From assembly GCF_015244705.1 (NCBI RefSeq), contig NZ_JABCQF010000010.1, positions 16,464-80,463 of the forward strand: DNA of 64,000 nt, in the 5' to 3' direction. The stretch comes from Gluconobacter potus. GTDB taxonomy: Bacteria; Pseudomonadota; Alphaproteobacteria; Acetobacterales; Acetobacteraceae. Both the position numbers and the translations under genes were made by a program. Shown piece by piece: positions 55,005 to 62,919 of the stretch (the first letter of the stretch is position 1; the number at the start of each line of letters is the position of its first letter). Under the pieces are notes generated by a model. It did no database searches. It was not told where the DNA came from and saw only the letters and a list, made by a program, of their open reading frames with translations.

Positions 55005-55350
55005 TTACAGATTCAAACAGGATCTGCGGAGTATCTGCTGATGGATGAACTGTGTTGGTGACGGACAAAAGAGCGTCCGCCATCAGACACTTTCCTTCAT
55101 AAGCCTTCTGGGCGTGCTTGATGGTCAGACTGATGCACTCGAAAAGCTGAGAGGTCAGTCCATACATGACACAGGCACGGGTTCTGGCAAGATTTCTGTC
55201 GAGGGTGTCCAGAGAGTGCCAGATTTCCCGTTTTCCCAATGCCGTCTGAAAGCGAGCGGGAATCCCGCGTCTGAAATGCAAACCGGATTGCAGACGAATC
55301 AGCACAACAGGGCTCGTTTTGTAGAAGCCCTTTGTAGAAGAATGGGGGCT
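55005..55350 (-). pseudogene. eroded tyrosine recombinase N-terminus
   Basis: On the minus strand the stretch 55138-55305 encodes HFRRGIPARFQTALGKREIW, then HSLDTLDRNLARTRACVMYG and LTSQLF, which matches the DUF6538-like N-terminus of the complete integrase at 57300-58673 (HFRRIVPPALRAALNRREIW, then VSLKTGYQNEARKRASLLHA). The catalytic C-terminal half is absent and no proper start is visible. It lies about 90 bases from the tRNA-Leu 3'-end copy at 55398, the same geometry as the intact integrase and its tRNA. Remnant of an earlier element in the same site. Confidence 0.75.
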
Positions 55351-55397
55351 CCGGGTTGTTGAAAACCTTAAAAGTCGTTTATTTTCAATAACTTATA

Positions 55398-55427
55398 TGT
55401 GGTGCGAGCTGCGGGACTCGAACCCGC
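55398..55427 (-). repeat. attachment-site copy: tRNA-Leu 3' end
   Basis: 30 bases that match 58761-58790, the 3' end of the tRNA-Leu(UAA) gene, with one mismatch (G at 55408 for A at 58771). The shared core includes GCGGGACTCGAACCCGC, the T-arm. The rest of the tRNA is absent here, so it is the distal att copy made when an element integrated into the tRNA. Confidence 0.85.
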
Positions 55428-55590
55428 TCTTCTTGCTCGCAACTGGTCAGACAAGTCATTGAAACAGAACGATAATTTCAGAAGAGATCATCCTTCGCAT
55501 GGTGACTGCGGGTTCACTGTGCGGGCAAACCCATGGGGCAGTCAAGAGATGTAAATTGAACACATGCATGTAGCTAAGTCTCTTTTTGGA

Positions 55591-55830
55591 TATCCCCTTA
55601 TCGAAAAATTCAAAGATCGAGGCATCACACCGATTGCCCTGTCCAATAAAAACCGGTGAAATCCACGAAAGATCCTGCTCGCGCTTTATAAAAAACGAAA
55701 CTTCATTGAATGTTTCTTTTTCAGACTGAAACCGTCCAGAGGCATTACAACACGCTATGACAAGCTCAAATAAACCTTCCTAGCAGCCCTACACTCGTTC
55801 CTATTGTCATCAGATTTCACTGGCGACACA
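55591..55830 (+). pseudogene. IS5-family transposase relic (C-terminal part)
   Basis: One plus-strand frame reads KFKDRGITPIALSNKNR, stop, NPRKILLALYKKRNFIECFF, then FRLKPSRGITTRYDKLK, stop, TFLAALHSFLLSSDF. The block RNxIExxFxRLKxxRxIxTRYDKL followed by FLAAL is the conserved end of IS5/IS427-group transposases. Two in-frame stops and the absence of the N-terminal half show a dead fragment. Upstream (55441-55590) and downstream (55831-56039) I see nothing recognisable. Confidence 0.8.
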
Positions 55831-56039
55831 CTCTACACAAGCGGTTAACGCGCAATAATTCCAGCTATAATTTTCTTACTCAGCTCTCCTCACGCAACAC
55901 CGGGTCTTGGGTTATTATCGCAATCGCAAGCTTGGCTAGTGTTAATAAATCGAGTAAATTTATGTTCAATCACGGAGTAGCGCCCTAATTATAACTTCGC
56001 CCTCCGCTGGAAAAATAATGTTTTCTCGGAGAGTTAGAT

Positions 56040-57062
56040 ATGGCTGCTGATCTTAGTAGTATTATAATAGGTGCCGTTAGCGGACAGACACTGCCAGCAG
56101 TGTGGAATATGATCCCAGAAGGGGTCAAAAATCGCTGTGGACAAGGCTTTGACCGCTTAACGGGAAAATTTACCCATCGTTGGGATCGAGAAGATAAAAA
56201 AGAAAACGCCGATGTCGATGATAGCATAAAGAGAGAAGATCATAAGTCCGAAGCGCAGAAACATGTTCTTGAACTTCTTGTACCTGATATTGCGAAGAAA
56301 ATATCTGCCGATCCCGATTCAATGGAGCGTGTGATCATTGACGTAATGGGAGATGCTTATCGTAAACAGCAAAACAAAGATGCCGTAGCGGAAAAAGCTT
56401 CTAAAGATATAAGTGAAAAATACACAAATAGCTCCGATACAAATGAAGCTCTGGATGAAGACTGGCTCAATTTCTTCTTATCATATGCAGAGAAAGCTAC
56501 TTCAGAATATGCTCGACAGCTTTGGGGTCGCATTTTTTCCGGAGAAATAAGGCATCCCGGACGTTTTTCTATATCCACTTTACGCCTCTTGTCTGAGATT
56601 GATCAGAAAACTGCCCAGCACTTTGTAAAAATATCTTCGTTTCTTATGGGTGACGCGATTTACTTTCCTAAGGAATATAAATCCAAAAACTTCTCAGATC
56701 TCTTGAAGCTAGAAAATGCGGGACTGATTAACGGCATTTCTGCCCCTCTTGTATCAGTATTTAGTGACGAATCCGCTGAATTCGGCCAATTGATGGATGA
56801 AGAGTTTATCATATTGGTAAAAACAAATAAAAAGAACATAACTGAATTAAGGATAAACGCAATATTTCTGACTGACGTAGGACGAGAGCTTATAAAAATA
56901 ATTGATAAAACAGAAAGAAACCCTGATAAAATATCTAAAATAGAAGAAGCACTAAAAGAAAATATCTCTGTCTCAGGATATTTTATCCATAGAATAACAA
57001 ATAGGAATAAAAATGAATTAAGTTGTGAGACGAATCCAATTTCCTCTTGGGAGAGAAAGTAA
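56040..57062 (+). CDS. DUF2806-like protein, sole cargo gene of the island
   Basis: 340 residues, ATG at 56040 preceded by GGAGAG. The N-terminal segment is weakly hydrophobic (SSIIIGAVSGQTLPAV), then a long charged helix region (KKENADVDDSIKREDHKSEA), a central block EDWLNFFLSYAEKATSEYAR and LWGRIFSGEIRHPGRFSIST, and a C-terminal part with INAIFLTDVGRELIKII. The WGRIFSGEI-type core is what recalls DUF2806 (PF10987). Function is not known. Its AT-rich codon use and solitary place beside an integrase suggest transferred cargo, possibly a defence or addiction function, which is inference only. Confidence 0.7.
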   Translation: MAADLSSIIIGAVSGQTLPAVWNMIPEGVKNRCGQGFDRLTGKFTHRWDREDKKENADVDDSIKREDHKSEAQKHVLELLVPDIAKKISADPDSMERVIIDVMGDAYRKQQNKDAVAEKASKDISEKYTNSSDTNEALDEDWLNFFLSYAEKATSEYARQLWGRIFSGEIRHPGRFSISTLRLLSEIDQKTAQHFVKISSFLMGDAIYFPKEYKSKNFSDLLKLENAGLINGISAPLVSVFSDESAEFGQLMDEEFIILVKTNKKNITELRINAIFLTDVGRELIKIIDKTERNPDKISKIEEALKENISVSGYFIHRITNRNKNELSCETNPISSWERK

Positions 57063-57235
57063 ACACCTAATCGATTTTCGTCGTTATTCTCTATATTGCA
57101 CCAAAGAGCAATCGCACCGGACGGAACCCTTTGAGCATAAGATTGTTTTTTCTCATAATTGACTGGAAAATTAACTATATATCTACATCGAGTTTTAGAA
57201 AACGTGAAATTTTTTCTGTCTTTCAGGGGGTCAAC

Positions 57236-57253
57236 GGGGGAGGTCACTCCCCC
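57236..57253. terminator. short hairpin between cargo and integrase genes
   Basis: GGGGGAG (57236-57242), loop GTCA, CTCCCCC (57247-57253). Lies in the 237-base gap where the cargo gene and the integrase gene converge. A weak bidirectional end structure; nothing else recognisable in the gap. Confidence 0.4.
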
Positions 57254-57299
57254 TTGCCAGATGTCGAATGGGTAGCCATTTGACACTGCTGGCTCCCTT

Positions 57300-58673
57300 T
57301 TAAAACGTTCCCTTTTTGAAGGCTGTTTCCGGGTAGCTTATTGCTTCTATGGTTTGGAGCAAATTGGCTGTCGAGATGTTGGTCAAATAGGTTGTGGTGC
57401 CCTGACTTTTGTGAGTGGCTTCATGACCAAGTAGGCGGTCAATCCATACTTCCCGGATATTGGCATCCGCATTTCTGAGCTGGGTCGATACCGTGTGCCG
57501 GAACGAGTGGAAGGTGATTTCGGCTGGCAGACCAATGCGGGTCTTGAGCAATGAAAAAGCCCGCCCCAGCGCTGCTCCCCTGACGCCCTGCTTTGAAGTC
57601 TCCAAACCGGGGATGAGGTAAGGGCCGTCGTTGGTCTTTCTTAGTGCCAACACACCAGCTTCAATTAGCTTCGAATGTATTGGCACAATGCGGGTGCCTG
57701 CTTCTGTCTTGGGTGCCCAGCCGGTTTCGCTGTGAGGATGGATAAGGAAGCAAGGGATACCTTCGACGGTCTGGAGGTCTTCTTTTCTCAGGGTGCAGAT
57801 TTCACCCAGTCTCATGCCCGAATAGGCTGCAATAAGGGTGACCAGCCGGAAGGTCTGTTCTGGCGCGGACGTACTATGCCATGAGGCTAACGCCAGCAAA
57901 GCGAGTTCCTTTGTCGTCCAGCTTCTGCGTATGGTCTTCTGTCCATTCTCGAAATTCCAGCCTGTCCACGGGTTACGTGTGACCAGTTCCCGCTGGTGTA
58001 ACTGGTTCCAGAGGGCAGAGAGACGCATCATGTGGTTTTTCACACTTTTCCCACTCAGGGTTGGTAAACCTTCTTCTCTGGCTCTCTGTGCCTCTTCTTC
58101 AAGGGTAAGACTGCTTTTGCGTTTACCTAGTGATGCGGGGAGGGAAAACAGGAGGTCTCGAAATGCTCCGGCCTTCTCGCCACCGATAATGGACACAGGG
58201 GCATCCCCAAAGGCTTGTAGAAAGAGGTCTACGGCCCGCTGGGTGGCTTTCTTAGTGTCAGCGCTGGCATGGGAACTATCCAAGACAAAGCGTTTCAGGG
58301 CACCGGAAAGCATCAAGGGTTGGGCTTTGGGTGCTTTGGTCTGTTTGCTCGGTCGTCGGGATTTGGGTCTCGGTGCTGAAACTGGCATTGACCCCGTTTC
58401 CTGAGCAGATGAAGGCAGGTTCACGCTCTGCAAATCCCGCAGTGCAACCCGCAGTCCCTCAAGCCTGCCTAACGCGTCTGGTTCAGAGAGAGTCAGATGG
58501 GCCTGAGAGAATAATTCTGTGGTTCTGGCGTGAAGGAGTGATGCCCGTTTTCGGGCTTCATTCTGATAGCCGGTTTTCAGGGAAACCCAGATTTCCCGCC
58601 GGTTTAAGGCTGCTCGCAGGGCAGGGGGAACGATACGGCGAAAGTGGTAGGTAGTGCCTCGGACACGGAGCAT
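57300..58673 (-). CDS. tyrosine recombinase (integrase) of the tRNA-Leu island
   Basis: 457 residues from the ATG at 58673 (GGGAAG ahead); a TTG at 58709 is possible. N-terminal DUF6538-like region (GTTYHFRRIVPPALRAALNR), a central SAM-like core-binding region, and a C-terminal catalytic domain with all five elements: Arg in YSGMRLGEICTL, Lys in the beta-hairpin region, HSFRHTVSTQLRNAD (His-x-x-Arg), GHEATH, and Tyr in TTYLTN. The gene lies 90 bases from the 3' end of tRNA-Leu, typical of integrases using that site. Directs recombination between the two att copies. Confidence 0.95.
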   Translation of the reverse strand: MLRVRGTTYHFRRIVPPALRAALNRREIWVSLKTGYQNEARKRASLLHARTTELFSQAHLTLSEPDALGRLEGLRVALRDLQSVNLPSSAQETGSMPVSAPRPKSRRPSKQTKAPKAQPLMLSGALKRFVLDSSHASADTKKATQRAVDLFLQAFGDAPVSIIGGEKAGAFRDLLFSLPASLGKRKSSLTLEEEAQRAREEGLPTLSGKSVKNHMMRLSALWNQLHQRELVTRNPWTGWNFENGQKTIRRSWTTKELALLALASWHSTSAPEQTFRLVTLIAAYSGMRLGEICTLRKEDLQTVEGIPCFLIHPHSETGWAPKTEAGTRIVPIHSKLIEAGVLALRKTNDGPYLIPGLETSKQGVRGAALGRAFSLLKTRIGLPAEITFHSFRHTVSTQLRNADANIREVWIDRLLGHEATHKSQGTTTYLTNISTANLLQTIEAISYPETAFKKGTF

Positions 58674-58762
58674 AAAATCTTCCCTCGATGGGGAAGGACG
58701 ATGGAGCAAAGACAGTCTTTGCCCCTCATTCAGCCGAAAAATCGTGCTATTTCAGGTGTCTG

Positions 58763-58848
58763 TGGTGCGAACTGCGGGACTCGAACCCGCACGCCCTTGC
58801 GGACTCGAGATTTTAAGTCTCGTGCGTCTACCATTCCGCCAAGCTCGC
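58763..58848 (-). tRNA. tRNA-Leu (anticodon UAA)
   Basis: 86 bases on the minus strand including an encoded CCA. The 5' acceptor GCGAGCT pairs with AGTTCGC at the 3' end (one G-T pair). The anticodon loop is CTTAAAA with anticodon TAA, in the arm GAGACTTAAAATCTC, and the T-arm is GCGGGTTCGAGTCCCGC. The long variable arm expected of a leucine tRNA is present (GAGTCCGCAAGGGCGT region). Its 3' half is duplicated at 55398, the integration site of the island. Confidence 0.96.
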
Positions 58849-58855
58849 ACAGCCC

Positions 58856-59539
58856 TCATGCTGCGCGCAGGAGAACGGTACCGTTTTCTCTCAACCAGCG
58901 TTCCGCTGCAAGACGTCCTGTACGGCCCTGCGGAATAAAACGGTCGACCAGGGCCCAGAAATCGGGGCCGTGATTGAAGTGTTTCAGATGGGCCAGTTCG
59001 TGGATGACCACATAATCCCGGATTTCCGTGGGAGCCATCAGCAGGCGCCAGCTGAGCATGATGCGTCCCTGACGCGTGCAACTGCCCCATCGGGTCCGGA
59101 CATCGCGCAGGTCGAGCCGGGCAGGGTGCAGATCCATTTTCGCTGAATGGGTCTGGAGCGTCTGTGTCAGGCGTTCTTTTGCCATGGCCTGAAGAAAATC
59201 GCGGACGCGTCGTTCCGTGTGTGTGGCTTCCCCACTGACATGAAGTCCTTCCGCATCCAGCCAGCAGCCGCGCCGGGCCGTGGGTTCATGCAGGATAGGG
59301 ATGCTTCTCCCTTCGATCATGACCTCTGAGCCGTCAGCGAGCGCCTGTTTTTCCGGCAATGCGGCTAGAGCATTGGTGATCCACTCCGTTTGCTGATGAA
59401 CGAACGCCAGTGCCCTGTCCCGGCTGATGCGCTCGGGAACCGTGATGATGACTTCGCCCCGGACGGGCTCGATCCGCAGTGTAATGCGTCTGGCCCGTGT
59501 CGAACGTTTCCAGATAAGTGGAACGGTCGGGGGAAGCAT
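58856..59539 (-). CDS. YgjP-like M48/SprT-type metallopeptidase
   Basis: 227 residues. The zinc-binding motif HELAHLKHFNHGPDFW is near the C-terminus, with the upstream conserved TRWGSCTRQGRIMLSWRLLM that characterises YgjP (DUF45). The N-terminal half has beta-rich RRITLRIEPVRGEVIITVPE. Presumed cytoplasmic zinc protease or processing enzyme; the family's activity has not been settled. It is the last gene of the degenerate ABC operon, four bases after YcgN. Confidence 0.92.
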   Translation of the reverse strand: MLPPTVPLIWKRSTRARRITLRIEPVRGEVIITVPERISRDRALAFVHQQTEWITNALAALPEKQALADGSEVMIEGRSIPILHEPTARRGCWLDAEGLHVSGEATHTERRVRDFLQAMAKERLTQTLQTHSAKMDLHPARLDLRDVRTRWGSCTRQGRIMLSWRLLMAPTEIRDYVVIHELAHLKHFNHGPDFWALVDRFIPQGRTGRLAAERWLRENGTVLLRAA

Positions 59540-59543
59540 GGTT

Positions 59544-60035
59544 TCAGCCCTTACGCTTCAGCGCATGACAGAGCGGGGAGCGGTCCGGCCATTCCCCTGG
59601 CCAGTCTTCCAGATGGTCTTCCAGCGGTCCGGCGCGACGCTCGCTGATGCAGCGGTCCTGGACCGAGGCGCCGGAACTGTGCACGCCCTTTTCATTGCCC
59701 GTCCGCAGAGGGTGCCAGTCCGGAAGATCAAATCCGTCGCGCAGCAGACGATAGGAACAACTGGGGGGCAGCCAGTCGATTTCGGCCAGAAGTTCCGGCG
59801 TGAGGGTCACGCAGTCCGGGACCTTGCGATGGCGGTCGGTATAGTCGGTGCAGCGGCAGGTATGCGTGTCCAGAAGGCGGCAGGCGACGTTCGTGTAAAT
59901 GACTTCTTCAGTGTCTTCGTCGCGCAGCTTGTTGAGACAGCAGCGACCGCAGCCATCACACAGGGACTCCCACTGTTCGGAAGACATCTGGTCCAGAGGG
60001 ACGGTTTGCCAGAAAGGCGCAGTGGGAGAAGTCAT
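59544..60035 (-). CDS. YcgN family cysteine-cluster protein
   Basis: 163 residues from the ATG at 60035. The CxxCGRCC core (SLCDGCGRCCLNKL), then ACRLLDTHTCRCTDYTDRHR and PDCVTLTPELLAEIDWLP, WHPLRTGNEKGVHSSG near the middle. The UPF0260/YkgJ-type cysteine cluster probably binds Zn or Fe-S. Overlaps the mini-permease stop by four bases and is followed four bases later by YgjP. Function in the family is unknown. Confidence 0.92.
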   Translation of the reverse strand: MTSPTAPFWQTVPLDQMSSEQWESLCDGCGRCCLNKLRDEDTEEVIYTNVACRLLDTHTCRCTDYTDRHRKVPDCVTLTPELLAEIDWLPPSCSYRLLRDGFDLPDWHPLRTGNEKGVHSSGASVQDRCISERRAGPLEDHLEDWPGEWPDRSPLCHALKRKG

Positions 60036-60439
60036 GGGTGGTCCAGCAGGGCGCAGGCGACGCAGAAAACGACCGCGAGCAGAATGGAAAGAAAAGCGGA
60101 TGGCAGAAGGAGCGGAAACCAGATCAGGCGCAGACGTGTCGGCAGGTCGGCGCCCAGTCCGATGGCAGCGCGTGTTGTACCTGGCGGCAGGGTCAGCAGG
60201 GTCGCCCCGGTTGGAAAAACGACCGCCGGCGCGATGAGCATGCCTTCCAGCCAGCCCAGACCGGAATGAATGCTGGCCAGTGCAAGGGCCAGTCCGGGGC
60301 CGGGCAGGAGCAGCAGCAATCCCAGACGTCGCACCACCCGAGCGGGCAGGACGCGCATGAGCAGCGCGATCACGGCGCAGGCCCCGAGAAGCCCTGTCAG
60401 GATTGCGGGCAGGTTGAGCCGTAATGCGAGCGACATCAT
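60032..60439 (-). CDS. miniature ABC permease (about four helices)
   Basis: 135 residues, half of a normal PotB/PotC-type permease (270-290). Four hydrophobic segments at about 11-30, 41-57, 63-82 and 112-132. The cytoplasmic EAA loop is recognisable at about 90-113: RAAIGLGADLPTRLRLIWFP, then LLLPSAF, where E is replaced by R. Overlaps the substrate-binding-like gene by four bases and YcgN by four. It could only form a pore as an oligomer or may no longer transport. Assignment is by the EAA loop and operon position. Confidence 0.65.
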   Translation of the reverse strand: MMSLALRLNLPAILTGLLGACAVIALLMRVLPARVVRRLGLLLLLPGPGLALALASIHSGLGWLEGMLIAPAVVFPTGATLLTLPPGTTRAAIGLGADLPTRLRLIWFPLLLPSAFLSILLAVVFCVACALLDHP

Positions 60440-61575
60440 GGTGTTTGCGGTGCGAAACGTGCTTCGAACTGCTGTTCGAGCGCTTCACCATGCTGGGACC
60501 AGAACGTGTCGCTGACAGTCAGGAACGTCGGCGTGTTTCCTGGCGGAACCGGTCCGGGCATGTCTTCCAGATGGGGAGCATGCATTCTGAGCTGGGCGAG
60601 TGTCCGGTGGGCACTGTCCGCGGGAACATTGGCGGGAATGGCCCAGAAAAGCGGCGTCCGCAGCACGTTCTGGGTGCCGGCAACGAAGAGCGAGCTTGCA
60701 GCCCCGGCCTGAACCCGGGAACTGACACTGGTCACTTCCGTACTCGGTGCGCTCAGCATGAGGGCGCTGCTCTGTTCCATGATGCGTGCGGCGTCGGCAG
60801 CTGTCGTCCACCACACGATATAGGGGCGAAGCAGGTCCAGCTTGCGAAAGGCGCGATCCACACCGGACTGCGTCGAAAGGGTAGGATAGATGTCCTGCGG
60901 CGCGACGCCATCGGCCAGCAGGGCAATTTCCAGTGTTGTTCTGGCACCGAAATGCAGGCCCCGTCGTCCCGGATGGCGGGCTACGTCCCAGAAATCCTGC
61001 CAGCCCGGAGCTGTTGCCAGCCGTGAGCGGTCCCAGGTCAGGGCAAGGTCGCTGACACCACCGGGGATGCCGCAGGTGGGGCTGTCGTCCAGTGTATGGA
61101 CCCATCCGCCCGCGCAGGCCTGCGCCAGCTGCGTTCCCGTGACGAGAACGGCCATCCATGCGGGTTTCGCGGCATGGGAGCCGGTCTGGAGTGTTGTCGT
61201 CTGACCGTCCCATTCCACCAGACGCAGGGTGTTGTCACTGGAGGTGAGGGCGTGCGCTGCGATCGTGCCTTCCGGAACGCCGAAGCCGGGTTCAGGGGCA
61301 ACGGGCGCCGCCGCGCGACGATGGACAATCCTGCGCCGGTGCCGGCCGTGCTCATGTCCGTGCGCCGACGCGGAGCCGGGCAGGAAGACGGATGTGATGC
61401 CATGTCCGACAGACGTGAAAAACGTACTGATGCCGGTGGCATCATGTGACGAACGCGTGGACGCAGCCTGAGCCACAGGCTCCAGGGATGACAGAAGCAG
61501 CAGGGCGCAGAGACACAGAGGGCGCGGGCCACTCCTGCGGGGGACCCGACCGGATGTCCGGAAGACATGTCGCAA
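60436..61575 (-). CDS. PotD-like periplasmic substrate-binding protein
   Basis: About 379 residues from a TTG at 61575; no ATG or GTG is in register downstream of the ATPase stop, so the start is uncertain (open back to 61791, but overlap of 118 bases is improbable). A signal peptide ends SSLEPVAQAAS. A His/Arg-rich linker (HGHEHGRHRRRIVHRR) follows. The PotD core is clear: WQDFWDVARHPGRRGLHFGA, LEIALLADGVAPQDIYPTLS, DRAFRKLDLLRPYIVWWTTA. Binds polyamine-like ligands in related systems. ATGA overlap with the mini-permease gene. Confidence 0.78.
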   Translation of the reverse strand: MRHVFRTSGRVPRRSGPRPLCLCALLLLSSLEPVAQAASTRSSHDATGISTFFTSVGHGITSVFLPGSASAHGHEHGRHRRRIVHRRAAAPVAPEPGFGVPEGTIAAHALTSSDNTLRLVEWDGQTTTLQTGSHAAKPAWMAVLVTGTQLAQACAGGWVHTLDDSPTCGIPGGVSDLALTWDRSRLATAPGWQDFWDVARHPGRRGLHFGARTTLEIALLADGVAPQDIYPTLSTQSGVDRAFRKLDLLRPYIVWWTTAADAARIMEQSSALMLSAPSTEVTSVSSRVQAGAASSLFVAGTQNVLRTPLFWAIPANVPADSAHRTLAQLRMHAPHLEDMPGPVPPGNTPTFLTVSDTFWSQHGEALEQQFEARFAPQTP

Positions 61576-61672
61576 GGGGAAAGCGGACCGGGTCAGAACG
61601 AAAGGATCCTTGGAAGGGTGGGTTGCTGGAAAAGGAAACTGTTTACAGGCGTCCGGACAGGACAGGCGCACT

Positions 61673-62833
61673 TTAATACATCCCGGCGCCGGGCGGAAAG
61701 ACTGTCGCATGGGCGGCGGGCCACGCGAGCTGCACTGCGGTTCCCGGGGCAGGGATCTTCTGGGCCTGAAGCGGCGGACGGCGCAGCTCAATTTCCGTTC
61801 CTTCGGCGCAGCGGACCCGCATGCGGATATGATCCCCGAAATGGGTGCTGTCGGTCAGAACACCGCGGACGGGCGTCTCCCCCTCTTCGTCCATGCCCAG
61901 GCCCTGGGCTCCGAAAAAGGGTGAAATCCGGTCGGGGCGGACACAGACAAGACATTCCTGTCCTTCAGCCAGGTTTTCGGCGGCCATCGCGTCCACGATG
62001 CCGCCACAGGCCAGATGAACGCGCGCCACGTCGTCGCCAATATCCAGCACCTGACCCGGCAGGGTGTTGGTCTCGCCAAAGAGGGTCGCGACCTCAAGGC
62101 AGTCCGGACGGTCATAAAGACGGGCGGCGTCTGCACATTGCAAAAGCCGGTTGTCATGAAAGACGGCGATTTCGCCGCCCGAACGCAGGGCATCCTCGCG
62201 GCGCGAGACGCTCTGGATCACGCTCAGATTCAGGGCGCGGGAGAGAGTGCCCAGCAGGATCGGGATGCGGCGTGCGGCGTGGGGATCGAGCGTATGAAGC
62301 GGATCATCCAGCAGCAGTACGTCCGGAGACGTGACAAGGGCGCGGGCCAGCCTGACACGCAGGGACTGTTCCGGGCTCAGCTCCGCAGGGCGCAGGCCGG
62401 CGATGCCGTCCAGTCCCAGAAGGGAGATCATCCGTCCGGCGGCCGCACGGGCTTCGGTTCGGCCCTGTCGGCTGGCGCGCAGACTGAAGGCGATGTTGTC
62501 CCGAAGGTCCAGATGCGGAAAAAGCGGGTCCCGCGGACTCACGATGCGCATCCGGCGCTCTGCGGGCGGACGGGACGTCACGTTCTCGCCGCTGACCGTG
62601 ATGGTGCCGCCCAGAGAGGGCAAGAACCCGGCCAGCACATCCAGCAGGCGCGACAGGGCCTCGGACTGGTTTCCGAACAGGGTCAGGGTTGTGCCGGGCT
62701 GGAGCGACAGGTCGACGGGCGGTGCATCAATGGCCGCGCGCAGGCCGGCTACTTCCAGCACGGGCTTCGGGCGGGAGGGGCGGGTGCTCCTCTGCTTGGG
62801 AGCCATGCGGGAAACGCCGGACAGGCCTGACAT
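61673..62833 (-). CDS. PotA-like ABC ATPase homologue, catalytically degenerate
   Basis: 386 residues from the ATG at 62833 with AGAGG upstream. Fold and length match PotA-type importers with a C-terminal TOBE domain (about 250-386). Catalytic motifs are all altered: Walker A is GNQSEALS at 54-61 with no Lys, the Q-loop Gln is Pro100 (in VSPRDPLFPH), signature is LSPEQ at 152-156, Walker B ends in Asp177 in place of Glu (LLLDDP), and the switch His is Ser210. ATP hydrolysis therefore looks impossible. The reading frame is intact and well kept. First gene of the operon with the binding protein, mini-permease, YcgN and YgjP. Confidence 0.85.
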   Translation of the reverse strand: MSGLSGVSRMAPKQRSTRPSRPKPVLEVAGLRAAIDAPPVDLSLQPGTTLTLFGNQSEALSRLLDVLAGFLPSLGGTITVSGENVTSRPPAERRMRIVSPRDPLFPHLDLRDNIAFSLRASRQGRTEARAAAGRMISLLGLDGIAGLRPAELSPEQSLRVRLARALVTSPDVLLLDDPLHTLDPHAARRIPILLGTLSRALNLSVIQSVSRREDALRSGGEIAVFHDNRLLQCADAARLYDRPDCLEVATLFGETNTLPGQVLDIGDDVARVHLACGGIVDAMAAENLAEGQECLVCVRPDRISPFFGAQGLGMDEEGETPVRGVLTDSTHFGDHIRMRVRCAEGTEIELRRPPLQAQKIPAPGTAVQLAWPAAHATVFPPGAGMY

Positions 62834-62919
62834 GCAACCTCTGGGAGAATGGATCGTTATAGGCGAAACAAAATCAGGCCAGAACAGATCTGACCGGATA
62901 TTCAAGAAGGGGTTTGAAC

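Larger units (their letters stand above)
55398..58790. mobile_element. tRNA-Leu-integrated element, about 3.4 kb
   Basis: Bounded by the tRNA-Leu 3'-end copy at 55398-55427 and the intact tRNA end at 58761-58790. Contains a tyrosine recombinase next to the tRNA (57300-58673), one DUF2806-like gene (56040-57062) and an IS5-type relic. Its left half is distinctly AT-rich compared with the flanking chromosome. No replication, conjugation or phage structural genes are visible, so it would depend on other elements for transfer or is a degraded satellite. Confidence 0.82.

Noticed and set aside
55398..55427. A second tRNA-Leu gene
   Set aside because: Only the 3' 30 bases match; the anticodon arm and 5' half are missing, so it is an att copy.
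56660..57286. Minus-strand open frame overlapping the end of the cargo gene
   Set aside because: It is the antisense of the DUF2806-like gene with no start signal and no family resemblance.
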